Below are positions 1 to 5,101 of a stretch of 5,101 nt of DNA, in pieces. The stretch comes from JBMYZL01 sp049610385 (GTDB lineage: Bacteria > Bacteroidota > Bacteroidia > Flavobacteriales_D > Sanyastnellaceae): contig JBMYZL010000044.1 in the NCBI GenBank assembly GCA_049610385.1, positions 1-5,101 of the forward strand, read 5' to 3'. The number at the start of each line of letters is the position of its first letter. Positions within the stretch are counted from its first letter, which is position 1. Under the pieces are notes generated by a model. That model was not told the origin of the DNA. It saw nothing but the letters and a program-made list of their open reading frames with translations, and searched no databases. The position numbers and the translations under genes are program-made.

Positions 1-51
1 GGCGCCTGGTTTGGGACCAGGAGATCGCAGGTTCGAATCCTGCCGCCCCGA
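1..51 (+). tRNA. tRNA-Pro(UGG), 3' part only (5' end lies outside the window)
   Basis: The anticodon arm is complete: stem CCTGG (5-9) pairs with CCAGG (17-21) around the loop TTTGGGA (10-16), giving anticodon TGG at 12-14, which reads proline CCN codons. The T arm is perfect, with GCAGG (27-31), loop TTCGAAT (32-38) and CCTGC (39-43). The 3' acceptor strand CGCCCCG (44-50) and discriminator A51 follow, so the missing 5' strand should read CGGGGCG. The bases after the discriminator are CAGC, so the CCA tail is not encoded and must be added by CCA nucleotidyltransferase. The D arm and 5' acceptor strand are cut off by the window edge. The identity is very secure. Confidence 0.96.
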
Positions 52-57
52 CAGCTC

Positions 58-88
58 AACCGTCCGCCTTTGCGGGCGGTTTTTTTTT
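58..88 (+). terminator. Intrinsic terminator downstream of tRNA-Pro
   Basis: An 8-bp GC-rich stem, CCGTCCGC (60-67) with GCGGGCGG (72-79), closes a 4-nt CTTT loop. There is one G-U pair (T63-G76). An uninterrupted run of nine T residues (80-88) follows, and A58-A59 can extend the stem into it. It starts only a few bases after the tRNA 3' end, so it ends the tRNA-Pro transcript. Read in the opposite direction there is no matching U tract, so it should not terminate the minus-strand hydrolase gene whose stop is at 159. The bases from 89 to 158 show no gene or structure. Confidence 0.93.
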
Positions 89-158
89 GCCGGACTTGCC
101 AGGATTTGGCGTCCAAAATGTCGAAATCAACTGTGGCGCAATTGCTCGATGTCCCCGT

Positions 159-1013
159 TCAGAAGAGCTCCAATTCACGAAGGTATTCCATCCCCATTTC
201 CAGTCCCAGACGATAGTCCAAATCGAGGTCCGCGTTTTTCGGAGAATATCCATGGGATGCCAGAGGCTCTGGCGGGGCCAGTTGCGTCCAATTCAACCCT
301 TCCGGTGCGGGCTGCGCCAGCATTTCGGCAACCCGGTTGTAATTGACGTGCCAATTCGCAAACAACCGACGCAGCGCTGGATTGTCCCGATACCACCACG
401 ACCCAAACCAATCGATGTAGGATTGATCCACCGGCTCCGCTGTGGGGCGGGTTCGGATCACAAGGAGATCTTGGCTGCCACAGCGAATGGCCTGCTCCAC
501 GGGGATGGGATCTGCATAGCCACCATCAAACATCCAGTGCCCATTGATTTCCACCCGGCCTTGGGTGATAAAGGGCAGGGTGGCCGACGCCAACAGTTGA
601 CGTTTCCAAGTGCCGGGTTCAGGGTGGAGATAGTGGGCCTTGCCTGTTTCTTTTGAGGCGACTACAATCTGAATATCAGCGTCATGCAAACGATTGCGAA
701 TGGCCTCTTCGTTCAACGGATAGTGTGATTCAGCGTACCGTTGCAAATGCCTCAAGTTCATCATGCCATCTTCAGACCATGCGCCCGTGTAACTGATGAA
801 TTTGGGGTCCTCCACCAAAGCCCTCGAAATTTGAATGAAGTGCCTCGATTGGTCTGAGGCATAGAAAGAAAGGGCCATGGCACCACTCGAAACCCCAATC
901 ATCCTTTTGAAAGGCATGAACCGATGCGCCATGAAGACATCCAAAATCCCGGCGGTGAATGCGCATCGCAACGCACCTCCCTCCAAAACCAATGTATCGG
1001 GCATGGCCATCAT
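159..1013 (-). CDS. Patatin-like phospholipase / serine acyl hydrolase (YjjU type)
   Basis: Patatin-fold serine hydrolases use a Ser-Asp dyad to cleave acyl esters of lipids. Numbered from the ATG at 1004, the landmarks are: an oxyanion-hole segment EGGALR (residues 8-13) after the first strand; the nucleophile elbow GVSSG (37-41) with catalytic Ser39; and DGG (160-162) with catalytic Asp160, followed by the typical PIPV segment. LLVIRTRP (180-187), PPEPLAS (244-250) and DYRLG (263-267) resemble, from memory, the E. coli YjjU branch, which suggests a bacterial housekeeping patatin and not a secreted toxin such as ExoU. There is no signal peptide or membrane helix, so a cytoplasmic or membrane-peripheral location is inferred; the substrate is unknown. 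The start is uncertain. In-frame ATGs lie at 1013, 1010 and 1004 with no Shine-Dalgarno; 1004 sits closest to the first beta strand. A TTG at 1049 would overlap the divergent flippase start and is disfavoured. At 281-284 aa the domain looks complete. The stop at 159 is TGA. Confidence 0.92.
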   Translation of the reverse strand: MMAMPDTLVLEGGALRCAFTAGILDVFMAHRFMPFKRMIGVSSGAMALSFYASDQSRHFIQISRALVEDPKFISYTGAWSEDGMMNLRHLQRYAESHYPLNEEAIRNRLHDADIQIVVASKETGKAHYLHPEPGTWKRQLLASATLPFITQGRVEINGHWMFDGGYADPIPVEQAIRCGSQDLLVIRTRPTAEPVDQSYIDWFGSWWYRDNPALRRLFANWHVNYNRVAEMLAQPAPEGLNWTQLAPPEPLASHGYSPKNADLDLDYRLGLEMGMEYLRELELF

Positions 1014-1018
1014 GGCCG

Positions 1019-1050
1019 TGAAATTAATCGCGCTACCTTGCGCATGCAAA
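1019..1050 (-). promoter_or_regulatory. Possible Bacteroidota-type promoter for the patatin-like gene (weak)
   Basis: On the minus strand, TTTG (1050-1047) is followed after 20 nt by TAATTTCA (1026-1019). The Bacteroidota sigma factor consensus is TTTG, a spacer of about 19-21 nt, then TAnnTTTG, so the -33 box and spacing fit but the -7 box misses its last two bases. Transcription would start almost at the ATG at 1013, leaving a very short leader and favouring the ATG at 1004. The element overlaps the first codons of the divergent flippase. It is a motif match only, on an assumed phylum. Confidence 0.2.
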
Positions 1051-2354
1051 CGCCAAATGCCGAGAATTTGTCCCTGAAAAATCCATCATTGCGCTCGGGC
1101 TCGCTGTGGGTTCTGTGCGCGAAAGTTGCCGGGGCTTTGGCCGCGTATGCCCTGGCGGCACTGATTTCGAGACAATGGGGTGCCCAGCATTATGGGGCAT
1201 TTGAGCTGGCGGTTGTGTTGACTTGGATTTTGGCCATGTTCGGTCGATTGGGGTTGGACGGGGCGTGGGTCAGACATGGAGCCCAAGGGGTGGCGGCCGG
1301 TGGATTTCGTTCTCTCCGAAGCGCCATCACATCTGTTCTTTTGGTGGCAGGAGTTGCGATTGTTTTGGGGTTAGGTCTGACCGCATGGCGCGGTGAGGTG
1401 GCATCGGGATTTGGGAGCCCTGAACTCGAAAGGATGTTGGGTTGGTGTTGGGCCGCGGTACCGGGCTTGGCTTTGTTGGGCTTGGCGGCGGAAATGCTCC
1501 GGGGTGCCAACCGAATGGCAGCTTATGCCTGGTTGCAGCGGGGGTCGGTGTTGTTGGTTGTGCTGGTCGGGTGCCTTCTGGGTGCAGACGAAAACCCATT
1601 TGCCTGGTTTGCTGGTGGAACGATGGCTTTGGCAGCCGTTGCCGTCGGTTTTGCGTTGCGGACCTATTCTCTTTCAGTCGGTGCGCACGAGGTGTCGCTG
1701 GTTCAGTTGTTTCACACGGGCTGGCCCATGTTGCTGGCGGCGGCGACTTTTGAGATGATGAGTTGGACAGACACCCTGTTGTGTGGGGTTTACCTCGATG
1801 AGGTGGATGTGGGAAGGTATCGGTTGGCTTTCCGATTGTCTGCCTTGCTCACATTGGGCCAAGCGGCCATCAATTCAGCCATTGCTCCACGCATTGCTCA
1901 AGCGCATGCCCAGGACCCGAATCGCCTTGAGCCCATGCTCTCTCAGGCCGCCCGCTGGAATTGGGGCATTGCATTGTCAGGGGGTCTTTTTCTGGGGTTG
2001 TTTGGGGCCGAGATTTTGCCTTGGTTCGATACCGATTTCGGGAATGTGTCCACAGAAAAGGTGTTGCATTTGTTGCTGGTGGGATCGGCTTTCAACGCCA
2101 TTTGCGGTCCGGTTCTCACGTTCATGAACATGACCGGTGATGAGAGGCCTGCGCGCAATGTGGTGCTGGTGGCTGCTGTGGTGAACTTGTTGCTCAATTT
2201 GTGGTGGATTCCGATCTACGGAATGGCTGGTGCTGCGATGGCGACGGTGACAGCCACAATTTTGTGGAACCTCAGTGCGTTGATTCACGTCCGCAAGCAC
2301 CATGGGATTTGGATGTTTTGGCCGGCGCTTGCAACCCGCAATGCAGGGGAATGA
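1044..2354 (+). CDS. Polysaccharide biosynthesis flippase-like membrane protein (Wzx/MOP superfamily)
   Basis: This 436-residue protein is highly hydrophobic with about 12 predicted transmembrane helices, roughly at 23-41, 52-72, 95-113, 133-152, 165-185, 188-206, 226-249, 262-282, 306-326, 341-362, 373-391 and 393-415. Family-type landmarks are ISRQWGAQHYGAFELA (41-56), where the first helix ends in an R-x-x-G-x-x-x-Y-G turn; the middle DTLLCGVYLDEVDVGRYRLA stretch (243-262), recalling the usual G-x-x-x-x-x-x-x-V-G-x-Y pattern; and a C-terminal VNLLLNLWWIPIYGMAGAA stretch (380-398), a strong hallmark of the family. Members move lipid-linked oligosaccharides across the inner membrane. The ATG at 1044 is chosen because upstream codons back to 924 encode a non-hydrophobic, unfamily-like extension lying antisense over the patatin gene. 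The gene is followed at once by the sulfotransferase, suggesting a sulfated glycan or lipid cargo (inference). The specific substrate cannot be read from sequence, and other MOP exporters remain possible. Confidence 0.88.
   Translation: MQTPNAENLSLKNPSLRSGSLWVLCAKVAGALAAYALAALISRQWGAQHYGAFELAVVLTWILAMFGRLGLDGAWVRHGAQGVAAGGFRSLRSAITSVLLVAGVAIVLGLGLTAWRGEVASGFGSPELERMLGWCWAAVPGLALLGLAAEMLRGANRMAAYAWLQRGSVLLVVLVGCLLGADENPFAWFAGGTMALAAVAVGFALRTYSLSVGAHEVSLVQLFHTGWPMLLAAATFEMMSWTDTLLCGVYLDEVDVGRYRLAFRLSALLTLGQAAINSAIAPRIAQAHAQDPNRLEPMLSQAARWNWGIALSGGLFLGLFGAEILPWFDTDFGNVSTEKVLHLLLVGSAFNAICGPVLTFMNMTGDERPARNVVLVAAVVNLLLNLWWIPIYGMAGAAMATVTATILWNLSALIHVRKHHGIWMFWPALATRNAGE
2345..2350 (+). promoter_or_regulatory. 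Shine-Dalgarno AGGGGA deciding the sulfotransferase start
   Basis: AGGGGA lies within the last codons of the flippase gene. It ends 6 nt before the ATG at 2357, a good spacing, but directly abuts the ATG at 2351, which itself overlaps the flippase stop as ATGA (2351-2354). The spacing favours 2357 as the real start. Either choice makes initiation dependent on ribosomes finishing the flippase. Confidence 0.6.
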
Positions 2355-2356
2355 AA

Positions 2357-3310
2357 ATGAGTCAGGCCATGGTGAATTTCTTGATTATAGGGGCTGCCAA
2401 ATCCGGCACCACTTCCCTCCACCACCACCTCGCTGCTCTGCCAGGTACATTTTTCAGCCCCATCAAGGAGCCCAATTACCACGCGCGTGCCGATATCCAT
2501 CCCGATGATTTTTCCAGGTCATTTCGCGCAAATCATGCACTAGACCTCAGTTCTTATTTCCAAACACCCTCGCCGAGAACGCCCAAAGACATCGCGTTCG
2601 TCCGAAGTGAATCGGACTATTTGCGCTTGTTTGAAGGTGCGGATGCCGCGCGACATCCGGTCATCGGCGAGGCAAGCACCTCTACACTTTGGTCTCCCAC
2701 AGCCATGGAAAGTGTGCGGCAGATGAATCCAGAGGCCAAGGTTTTGGTGGTGATCAGAGACCCTGTGGAACGCATGTTCTCACATTATCTGATGGCACGC
2801 AAATATGGATTTACCACGCTGCCATTCAAGGAAGCCGTGGAACGGGATTTGTTGGCCAAAAATCGCGGTTGGGGCCAGTCTGAGCAGTATTTTGAATTGG
2901 GATGTTATGGGGCCCAGTTGGCACCTTGGATTCGAGAATGGCCAGAAGACAACCTTCGCATCTTGCGCACCGCAGATTTGAATCTGACAGAAACGTGGAT
3001 GAATTTGGCAGCCTGGCTTGGGTTGTGCGGTACGACTGATTGGGCGGAACGAGCTGCGAGCCCTTCAGGCCAGACAAATGTCGCAGGAGCTGCGCGTTAT
3101 GGACACCTGAATCGATTCTTGACCGCCTCAGGTTTGAAATCGGGCTTGGCCAAATGGCTTCCCACAGTTGTGAAAAATCGAGTCAAACGTGGTTATTATG
3201 ACGCCCACGCCGAATTGCCGGTGTTGCAAGACGCCGACCGGGATTGGGCAACCCGATTGTACACCGAGGACCAGGAACTTCTGCGTGTCATTCTGAAAAC
3301 AACAAGTTGA
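2357..3310 (+). CDS. Sulfotransferase, PAPS-dependent (carbohydrate or lipid type)
   Basis: This is a 317-residue sulfotransferase-fold protein, expected to move a sulfuryl group from PAPS to a hydroxyl of a glycan, lipid or small molecule. The 5'-phosphosulfate-binding loop is FLIIGAAKSGTTSL (8-21), with Lys15 and the SGTTS loop contacting PAPS. The KEPNY segment (37-41) matches the conserved K-E-P motif of bacterial and heparan-type sulfotransferases. The 3'-phosphate-binding segment is VVIRDPVERMFSHYLM (131-146), with Arg134 and Ser142 as the canonical residues. A GCYGAQLAPWIREWP stretch (182-196) follows, common in glycan sulfotransferases. There is no signal peptide, so it should act in the cytoplasm, before or during export. 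It begins 2 nt after the flippase stop and forms an operon with it. Its 3' end runs 23 bp into the convergent peroxidase gene. The acceptor is unknown; the flippase neighbour points to a surface glycan or lipid-linked intermediate. Confidence 0.92.
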   Translation: MSQAMVNFLIIGAAKSGTTSLHHHLAALPGTFFSPIKEPNYHARADIHPDDFSRSFRANHALDLSSYFQTPSPRTPKDIAFVRSESDYLRLFEGADAARHPVIGEASTSTLWSPTAMESVRQMNPEAKVLVVIRDPVERMFSHYLMARKYGFTTLPFKEAVERDLLAKNRGWGQSEQYFELGCYGAQLAPWIREWPEDNLRILRTADLNLTETWMNLAAWLGLCGTTDWAERAASPSGQTNVAGAARYGHLNRFLTASGLKSGLAKWLPTVVKNRVKRGYYDAHAELPVLQDADRDWATRLYTEDQELLRVILKTTS

Positions 3311-3872
3311 GGATGTCGGTGTCGTCAGGCGGCACAACACTTCGGAACGATCCCCTCAACCGGCCGGTGCCATCGATGATGAACTTGTGGAAGTTCCATT
3401 TCACTTCATGGTCCGCCACCCCGTTCATGGTCGAACTGCACAACCAGTCATAAACCGCGTGGCGTTGAGCTCCACCTACATGGATTTTGGACATCATCGG
3501 GAACGTTACACCATAATTTTTCTCGCAAAATCCGGCAATTTCGGAGGAGTTGCCAGGTTCCTGGGCGCCAAAGTCATTGCAGGGGAATCCGAGAATCACC
3601 AAATCGTCAGCATAACACTCGTGGAGCTGCTGCAAGGCAGTGTACTGTGAGGTGAAACCGCATTGGCTGGCCGTGTTTACCACCATGACAGGTCGACCCC
3701 TCAAAGCATCGAAATCAAAAGGTGTTCCATCCAGCAGGGTGGCTTTGAGATCATAGAAACTCAATGGTGGTGTGCGCGGCGCATGGATCTCGCTGGAGAC
3801 ATAAGTGTTCCAAGCCCAAGCTGTGAGCAAGCCCATGGCCAAGAGGATGAGACTGATTCTCAAAAACGTCAT
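3288..3872 (-). CDS. Glutathione peroxidase family protein, Cys-type, N-terminally membrane-anchored or exported
   Basis: This is a thiol peroxidase that reduces hydrogen peroxide and lipid hydroperoxides. Residues 3-21 form a hydrophobic helix after a short N-terminus containing Arg5, which would be a signal anchor or a signal peptide (possible cleavage after AWA, 18-20). The peroxidase domain starts near residue 38. NTASQCGFTSQY (66-77) carries the peroxidatic Cys71, with Cys in place of selenocysteine. FPCNDFGAQEPG (96-107) carries Gln104, and KWNFHKF (158-164) carries Trp159 and Asn160, so the catalytic tetrad is intact. Cys116 in FCEKNYGVTFP is at the position of the resolving cysteine of thioredoxin-dependent members, so thioredoxin-like reductants are more likely than glutathione (inference). 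At 194 aa it exceeds the usual ~160 by the N-terminal helix. The FPCNDFG segment has Asp where NQFG is commoner. It is divergent from the S33 lipoprotein, with 26 nt between starts. No clear Shine-Dalgarno is seen. Confidence 0.95.
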   Translation of the reverse strand: MTFLRISLILLAMGLLTAWAWNTYVSSEIHAPRTPPLSFYDLKATLLDGTPFDFDALRGRPVMVVNTASQCGFTSQYTALQQLHECYADDLVILGFPCNDFGAQEPGNSSEIAGFCEKNYGVTFPMMSKIHVGGAQRHAVYDWLCSSTMNGVADHEVKWNFHKFIIDGTGRLRGSFRSVVPPDDTDILNLLFSE

Positions 3873-3898
3873 ATGGCAAAATTCATTTAATTCGTCCC

Positions 3899-4969
3899 AT
3901 GAATCATAACAACAATTTTGCTTGGCTGTTCGCGGTCATTTTTGCGGCGGGTTGCGCTTCAGAATCTGCCGAACCGAGTCCGGCTTCTGTGGATGCCAAC
4001 GCGACGAACACGGCATCCGATGCCTATGCCATGACTTTCACACCGGAACAACAGGCCGAGCGCGAGGCCAAATGGGCGGAACCAGGTGCACGGCGTGTTG
4101 CCTTGAGCAATGGTTACGAGGTGTTTACCCAACAGTACGGCGAGAATCCCGAGGTGGGCATTCTTGTGTTGCATGGGGGGCCGGCGGCGACGCATGAATA
4201 CATGCTCAGTTTGGCCTATGACTTGCCCACGAAGAGTGGATTTGAGGTGGTCATGTATGATCAGTTGGGGAGCTTTTTCAGTGACCAGCCTACAGAAGAC
4301 ATTTGGAACATCCCGAGGTGGGTGGAAGAGGTGGAAGAGGTTCGGCAGGCTTTGGGCTATGATGCCCAAAATTTTTATTTGCTGGGCAACAGCTGGGGAG
4401 GCATTCTGGCTATGGAATATGCGTTGAAGTACCAAGAGCACCTGAACGGCCTGATTGTCTGTAACATGCACGCAAGCATTCCAGACTACGCGGCCTACAA
4501 CCGAGAAGTGTTGCGGCCGCAGATGCGTCCTGGGCTGCTGGACACCCTGGATGCCTTCGAGGCGGCAGGTGATTTCTCAAATCCGGAATATGTGCACCTA
4601 GTGGAATCCGAGTTTTACACGCGGCACATTTGTCGTTTGGCCGAATGGCCGGAAGAGGTCACGACTTCCTTCAGCCGCCTCAATTACCCGCTTTATGACC
4701 TGATGCAAGGGCCATCAGAATTCAAAGTCGGAGGGCGGCTGATCGATTGGGACATCAAAGACCGTTTGCCTGAAATCACGGTGCCGACGTTGATGGTGGG
4801 TGCCACCCACGACACCATGGACCCCGAAGCCATGCGCGCCCAATCCGAAGCGGTTGCGGATGGTCAATTTTTGCTTTGCCCGGAAGGCTCGCACCTTTGC
4901 ATGTGGGATGACCGCGAAGCGTTCATGACGGGCGTGTCATCGTTCATCCATGGGGTCGAGGCCCGTTGA
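3899..4969 (+). CDS. Alpha/beta hydrolase lipoprotein, proline iminopeptidase-like (peptidase family S33)
   Basis: This 356-residue protein is built as a lipoprotein. A hydrophobic segment (7-17) ends in FAAGC with Cys19 as the lipidation site, followed by a Ser/Ala/Pro/Asn-rich linker to about residue 43. The n-region has only His as a possible charge and -3 is Ala, so the lipobox is slightly atypical. The hydrolase domain has HGGPA (92-96), close to the HGGPG oxyanion motif of prolyl iminopeptidases; YDQLG (120-124); the nucleophile elbow GNSWGG (163-168) with Ser165; Asp305 in GATHD; and His332 in GSHLC, completing a Ser-Asp-His triad. Family members release N-terminal proline or other residues from peptides, and some relatives act on amides or esters, so substrate is not fixed. 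Location at the outer surface of a membrane is inferred. The start at 3899 is the one that gives a signal sequence. The TGA stop is 56 nt before tRNA-Arg. Confidence 0.9.
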   Translation: MNHNNNFAWLFAVIFAAGCASESAEPSPASVDANATNTASDAYAMTFTPEQQAEREAKWAEPGARRVALSNGYEVFTQQYGENPEVGILVLHGGPAATHEYMLSLAYDLPTKSGFEVVMYDQLGSFFSDQPTEDIWNIPRWVEEVEEVRQALGYDAQNFYLLGNSWGGILAMEYALKYQEHLNGLIVCNMHASIPDYAAYNREVLRPQMRPGLLDTLDAFEAAGDFSNPEYVHLVESEFYTRHICRLAEWPEEVTTSFSRLNYPLYDLMQGPSEFKVGGRLIDWDIKDRLPEITVPTLMVGATHDTMDPEAMRAQSEAVADGQFLLCPEGSHLCMWDDREAFMTGVSSFIHGVEAR

Positions 4970-4978
4970 GTTGGGGGA

Positions 4979-5013
4979 TGCAAAGAATTGCCGAAAAACG
5001 ACGTTTCTTTGCA
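4979..5013. repeat. Inverted repeat (9-bp arms) between the S33 gene and tRNA-Arg
   Basis: TGCAAAGAA (4979-4987) is perfectly complementary to TTCTTTGCA (5005-5013), with a 17-nt interval. After an A-C mismatch (4978/5014), GG at 4976-4977 can pair with CC at 5015-5016, lengthening the stem. No T tract follows on either strand, so it is not a standard intrinsic terminator. The right arm overlaps TTTCTTTG (5004-5011), which matches the Bacteroidota -7 box TAnnTTTG except for one base and lies 14 nt before the tRNA, but no -33 TTTG is at the proper distance. It may be a weak terminator, a processing structure, a protein-binding site or chance. Confidence 0.5.
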
Positions 5014-5025
5014 CCCTTCAAAAAT

Positions 5026-5099
5026 GGTTCCGTAGCTCAACTGGATAGAGCATCTGCCTTCTAAGCAGACGGTTTTGGGTTCGAGTCCCAACGGAATCA
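5026..5099 (+). tRNA. tRNA-Arg(UCU)
   Basis: A full cloverleaf is visible. The acceptor GGTTCCG (5026-5032) pairs with CGGAATC (5092-5098) with one G-U pair, and A5099 is the discriminator. The D stem is GCTC (5035-5038) with GAGC (5048-5051). The anticodon stem TCTGC (5053-5057) pairs with GCAGA (5065-5069) around CTTCTAA, giving anticodon TCT at 5060-5062, which reads the arginine codons AGA and AGG. The T arm is TTGGG (5075-5079), loop TTCGAGT, and CCCAA (5087-5091). CCA is not encoded; the next bases are CA and the window then ends, so any terminator is out of view. Confidence 0.97.
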
Positions 5100-5101
5100 C
5101 A

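Noticed and set aside
11..346. Plus-strand 111-residue open frame at the left edge
   Set aside because: It starts inside the tRNA-Pro, runs through its terminator and continues antisense to the patatin gene; no family features.
87..656. Plus-strand 189-residue open frame
   Set aside because: It lies antisense to the well-supported patatin-like gene, has no recognisable domain, and its proline/arginine-rich composition fits a shadow frame.
1034..1040. TACCTTG as a -7 element for the flippase
   Set aside because: It is one base short of TAnnTTTG, lies only 3 nt before the ATG, and has no -33 TTTG at the right distance.
924..1043. N-terminal extension of the flippase by 40 residues
   Set aside because: The extension is polar, unlike the start of flippase-family proteins, and lies antisense over the first codons of the patatin gene; ATG 1044 fits the family better.
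2201..2356. N-terminal extension of the sulfotransferase by 52 residues
   Set aside because: It lies in an alternative frame over the conserved C-terminal part of the flippase, and the PAPS-binding strand normally begins within a few residues of the start, as it does from 2357.
3875..3900. Bacteroidota-type promoters for the peroxidase and S33 genes
   Set aside because: GAATTTTG on the minus strand (3884-3877) resembles the -7 box, but no TTTG lies 19-21 nt upstream, and the plus-strand TAATTCG is a poor match.
4864..5100. Minus-strand 78-residue open frame beginning MIPLGLEPKT
   Set aside because: Its N-terminal part is the antisense of the tRNA-Arg gene, a well-known source of false hypothetical proteins, and the rest lies antisense to the S33 gene.
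1..5101. A genomic island between two tRNA genes
   Set aside because: Both tRNAs could be integration sites, but I see no integrase, no duplicated tRNA 3' end as an attachment site, and no clear shift in composition; the genes look like ordinary chromosomal genes.

Overview
The window reads as ordinary bacterial chromosome with five protein genes between two tRNA genes: the 3' part of a tRNA-Pro(UGG) at the left edge and a complete tRNA-Arg(UCU) at the right edge. Neither tRNA has its CCA end encoded. Shine-Dalgarno sequences are mostly absent, apart from one inside the single operon. Several proteins have a style I associate with Bacteroidota, notably the S33 lipoprotein with a DQLGSFFSDQP loop and the Cys-type glutathione peroxidase with FPCNDFG. 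I therefore lean towards a moderately GC-balanced member of the Bacteroidota (Flavobacteriales-like), but this is inference and not proof.

Left to right: tRNA-Pro is followed by a strong intrinsic terminator (58-88). On the minus strand lies a patatin-like serine hydrolase of the YjjU type (159-1013). Divergent from it, with only 30 nt between start codons, is a two-gene plus-strand operon. Its first gene is a 12-helix polysaccharide/lipid-linked oligosaccharide flippase-type membrane protein (1044-2354). The second is a PAPS-dependent sulfotransferase (2357-3310), almost certainly translationally coupled to the first. The sulfotransferase converges on, and overlaps by 23 bp, a minus-strand membrane-anchored glutathione peroxidase (3288-3872). 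That gene is in turn divergent, with a 26-nt gap, from a plus-strand lipoprotein of the proline iminopeptidase (S33) alpha/beta-hydrolase family (3899-4969). A 9-bp inverted repeat lies between this gene and tRNA-Arg.

Functional reading: the flippase and sulfotransferase plausibly act together in building or exporting a sulfated cell-surface glycan or lipid, although no glycosyltransferase or polymerase is present here. The peroxidase and the S33 lipoprotein are both predicted to sit at or outside the inner membrane. The patatin-like enzyme is predicted to be a cytoplasmic or membrane-peripheral lipid acyl hydrolase. I see no transposon, integrase, CRISPR array, phage gene, toxin-antitoxin pair or riboswitch. 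No stretch over about 110 bases lacks a gene. I did not find convincing evidence of an undescribed system; the most interesting items are the coupled flippase-sulfotransferase pair and the very tight divergent spacings.
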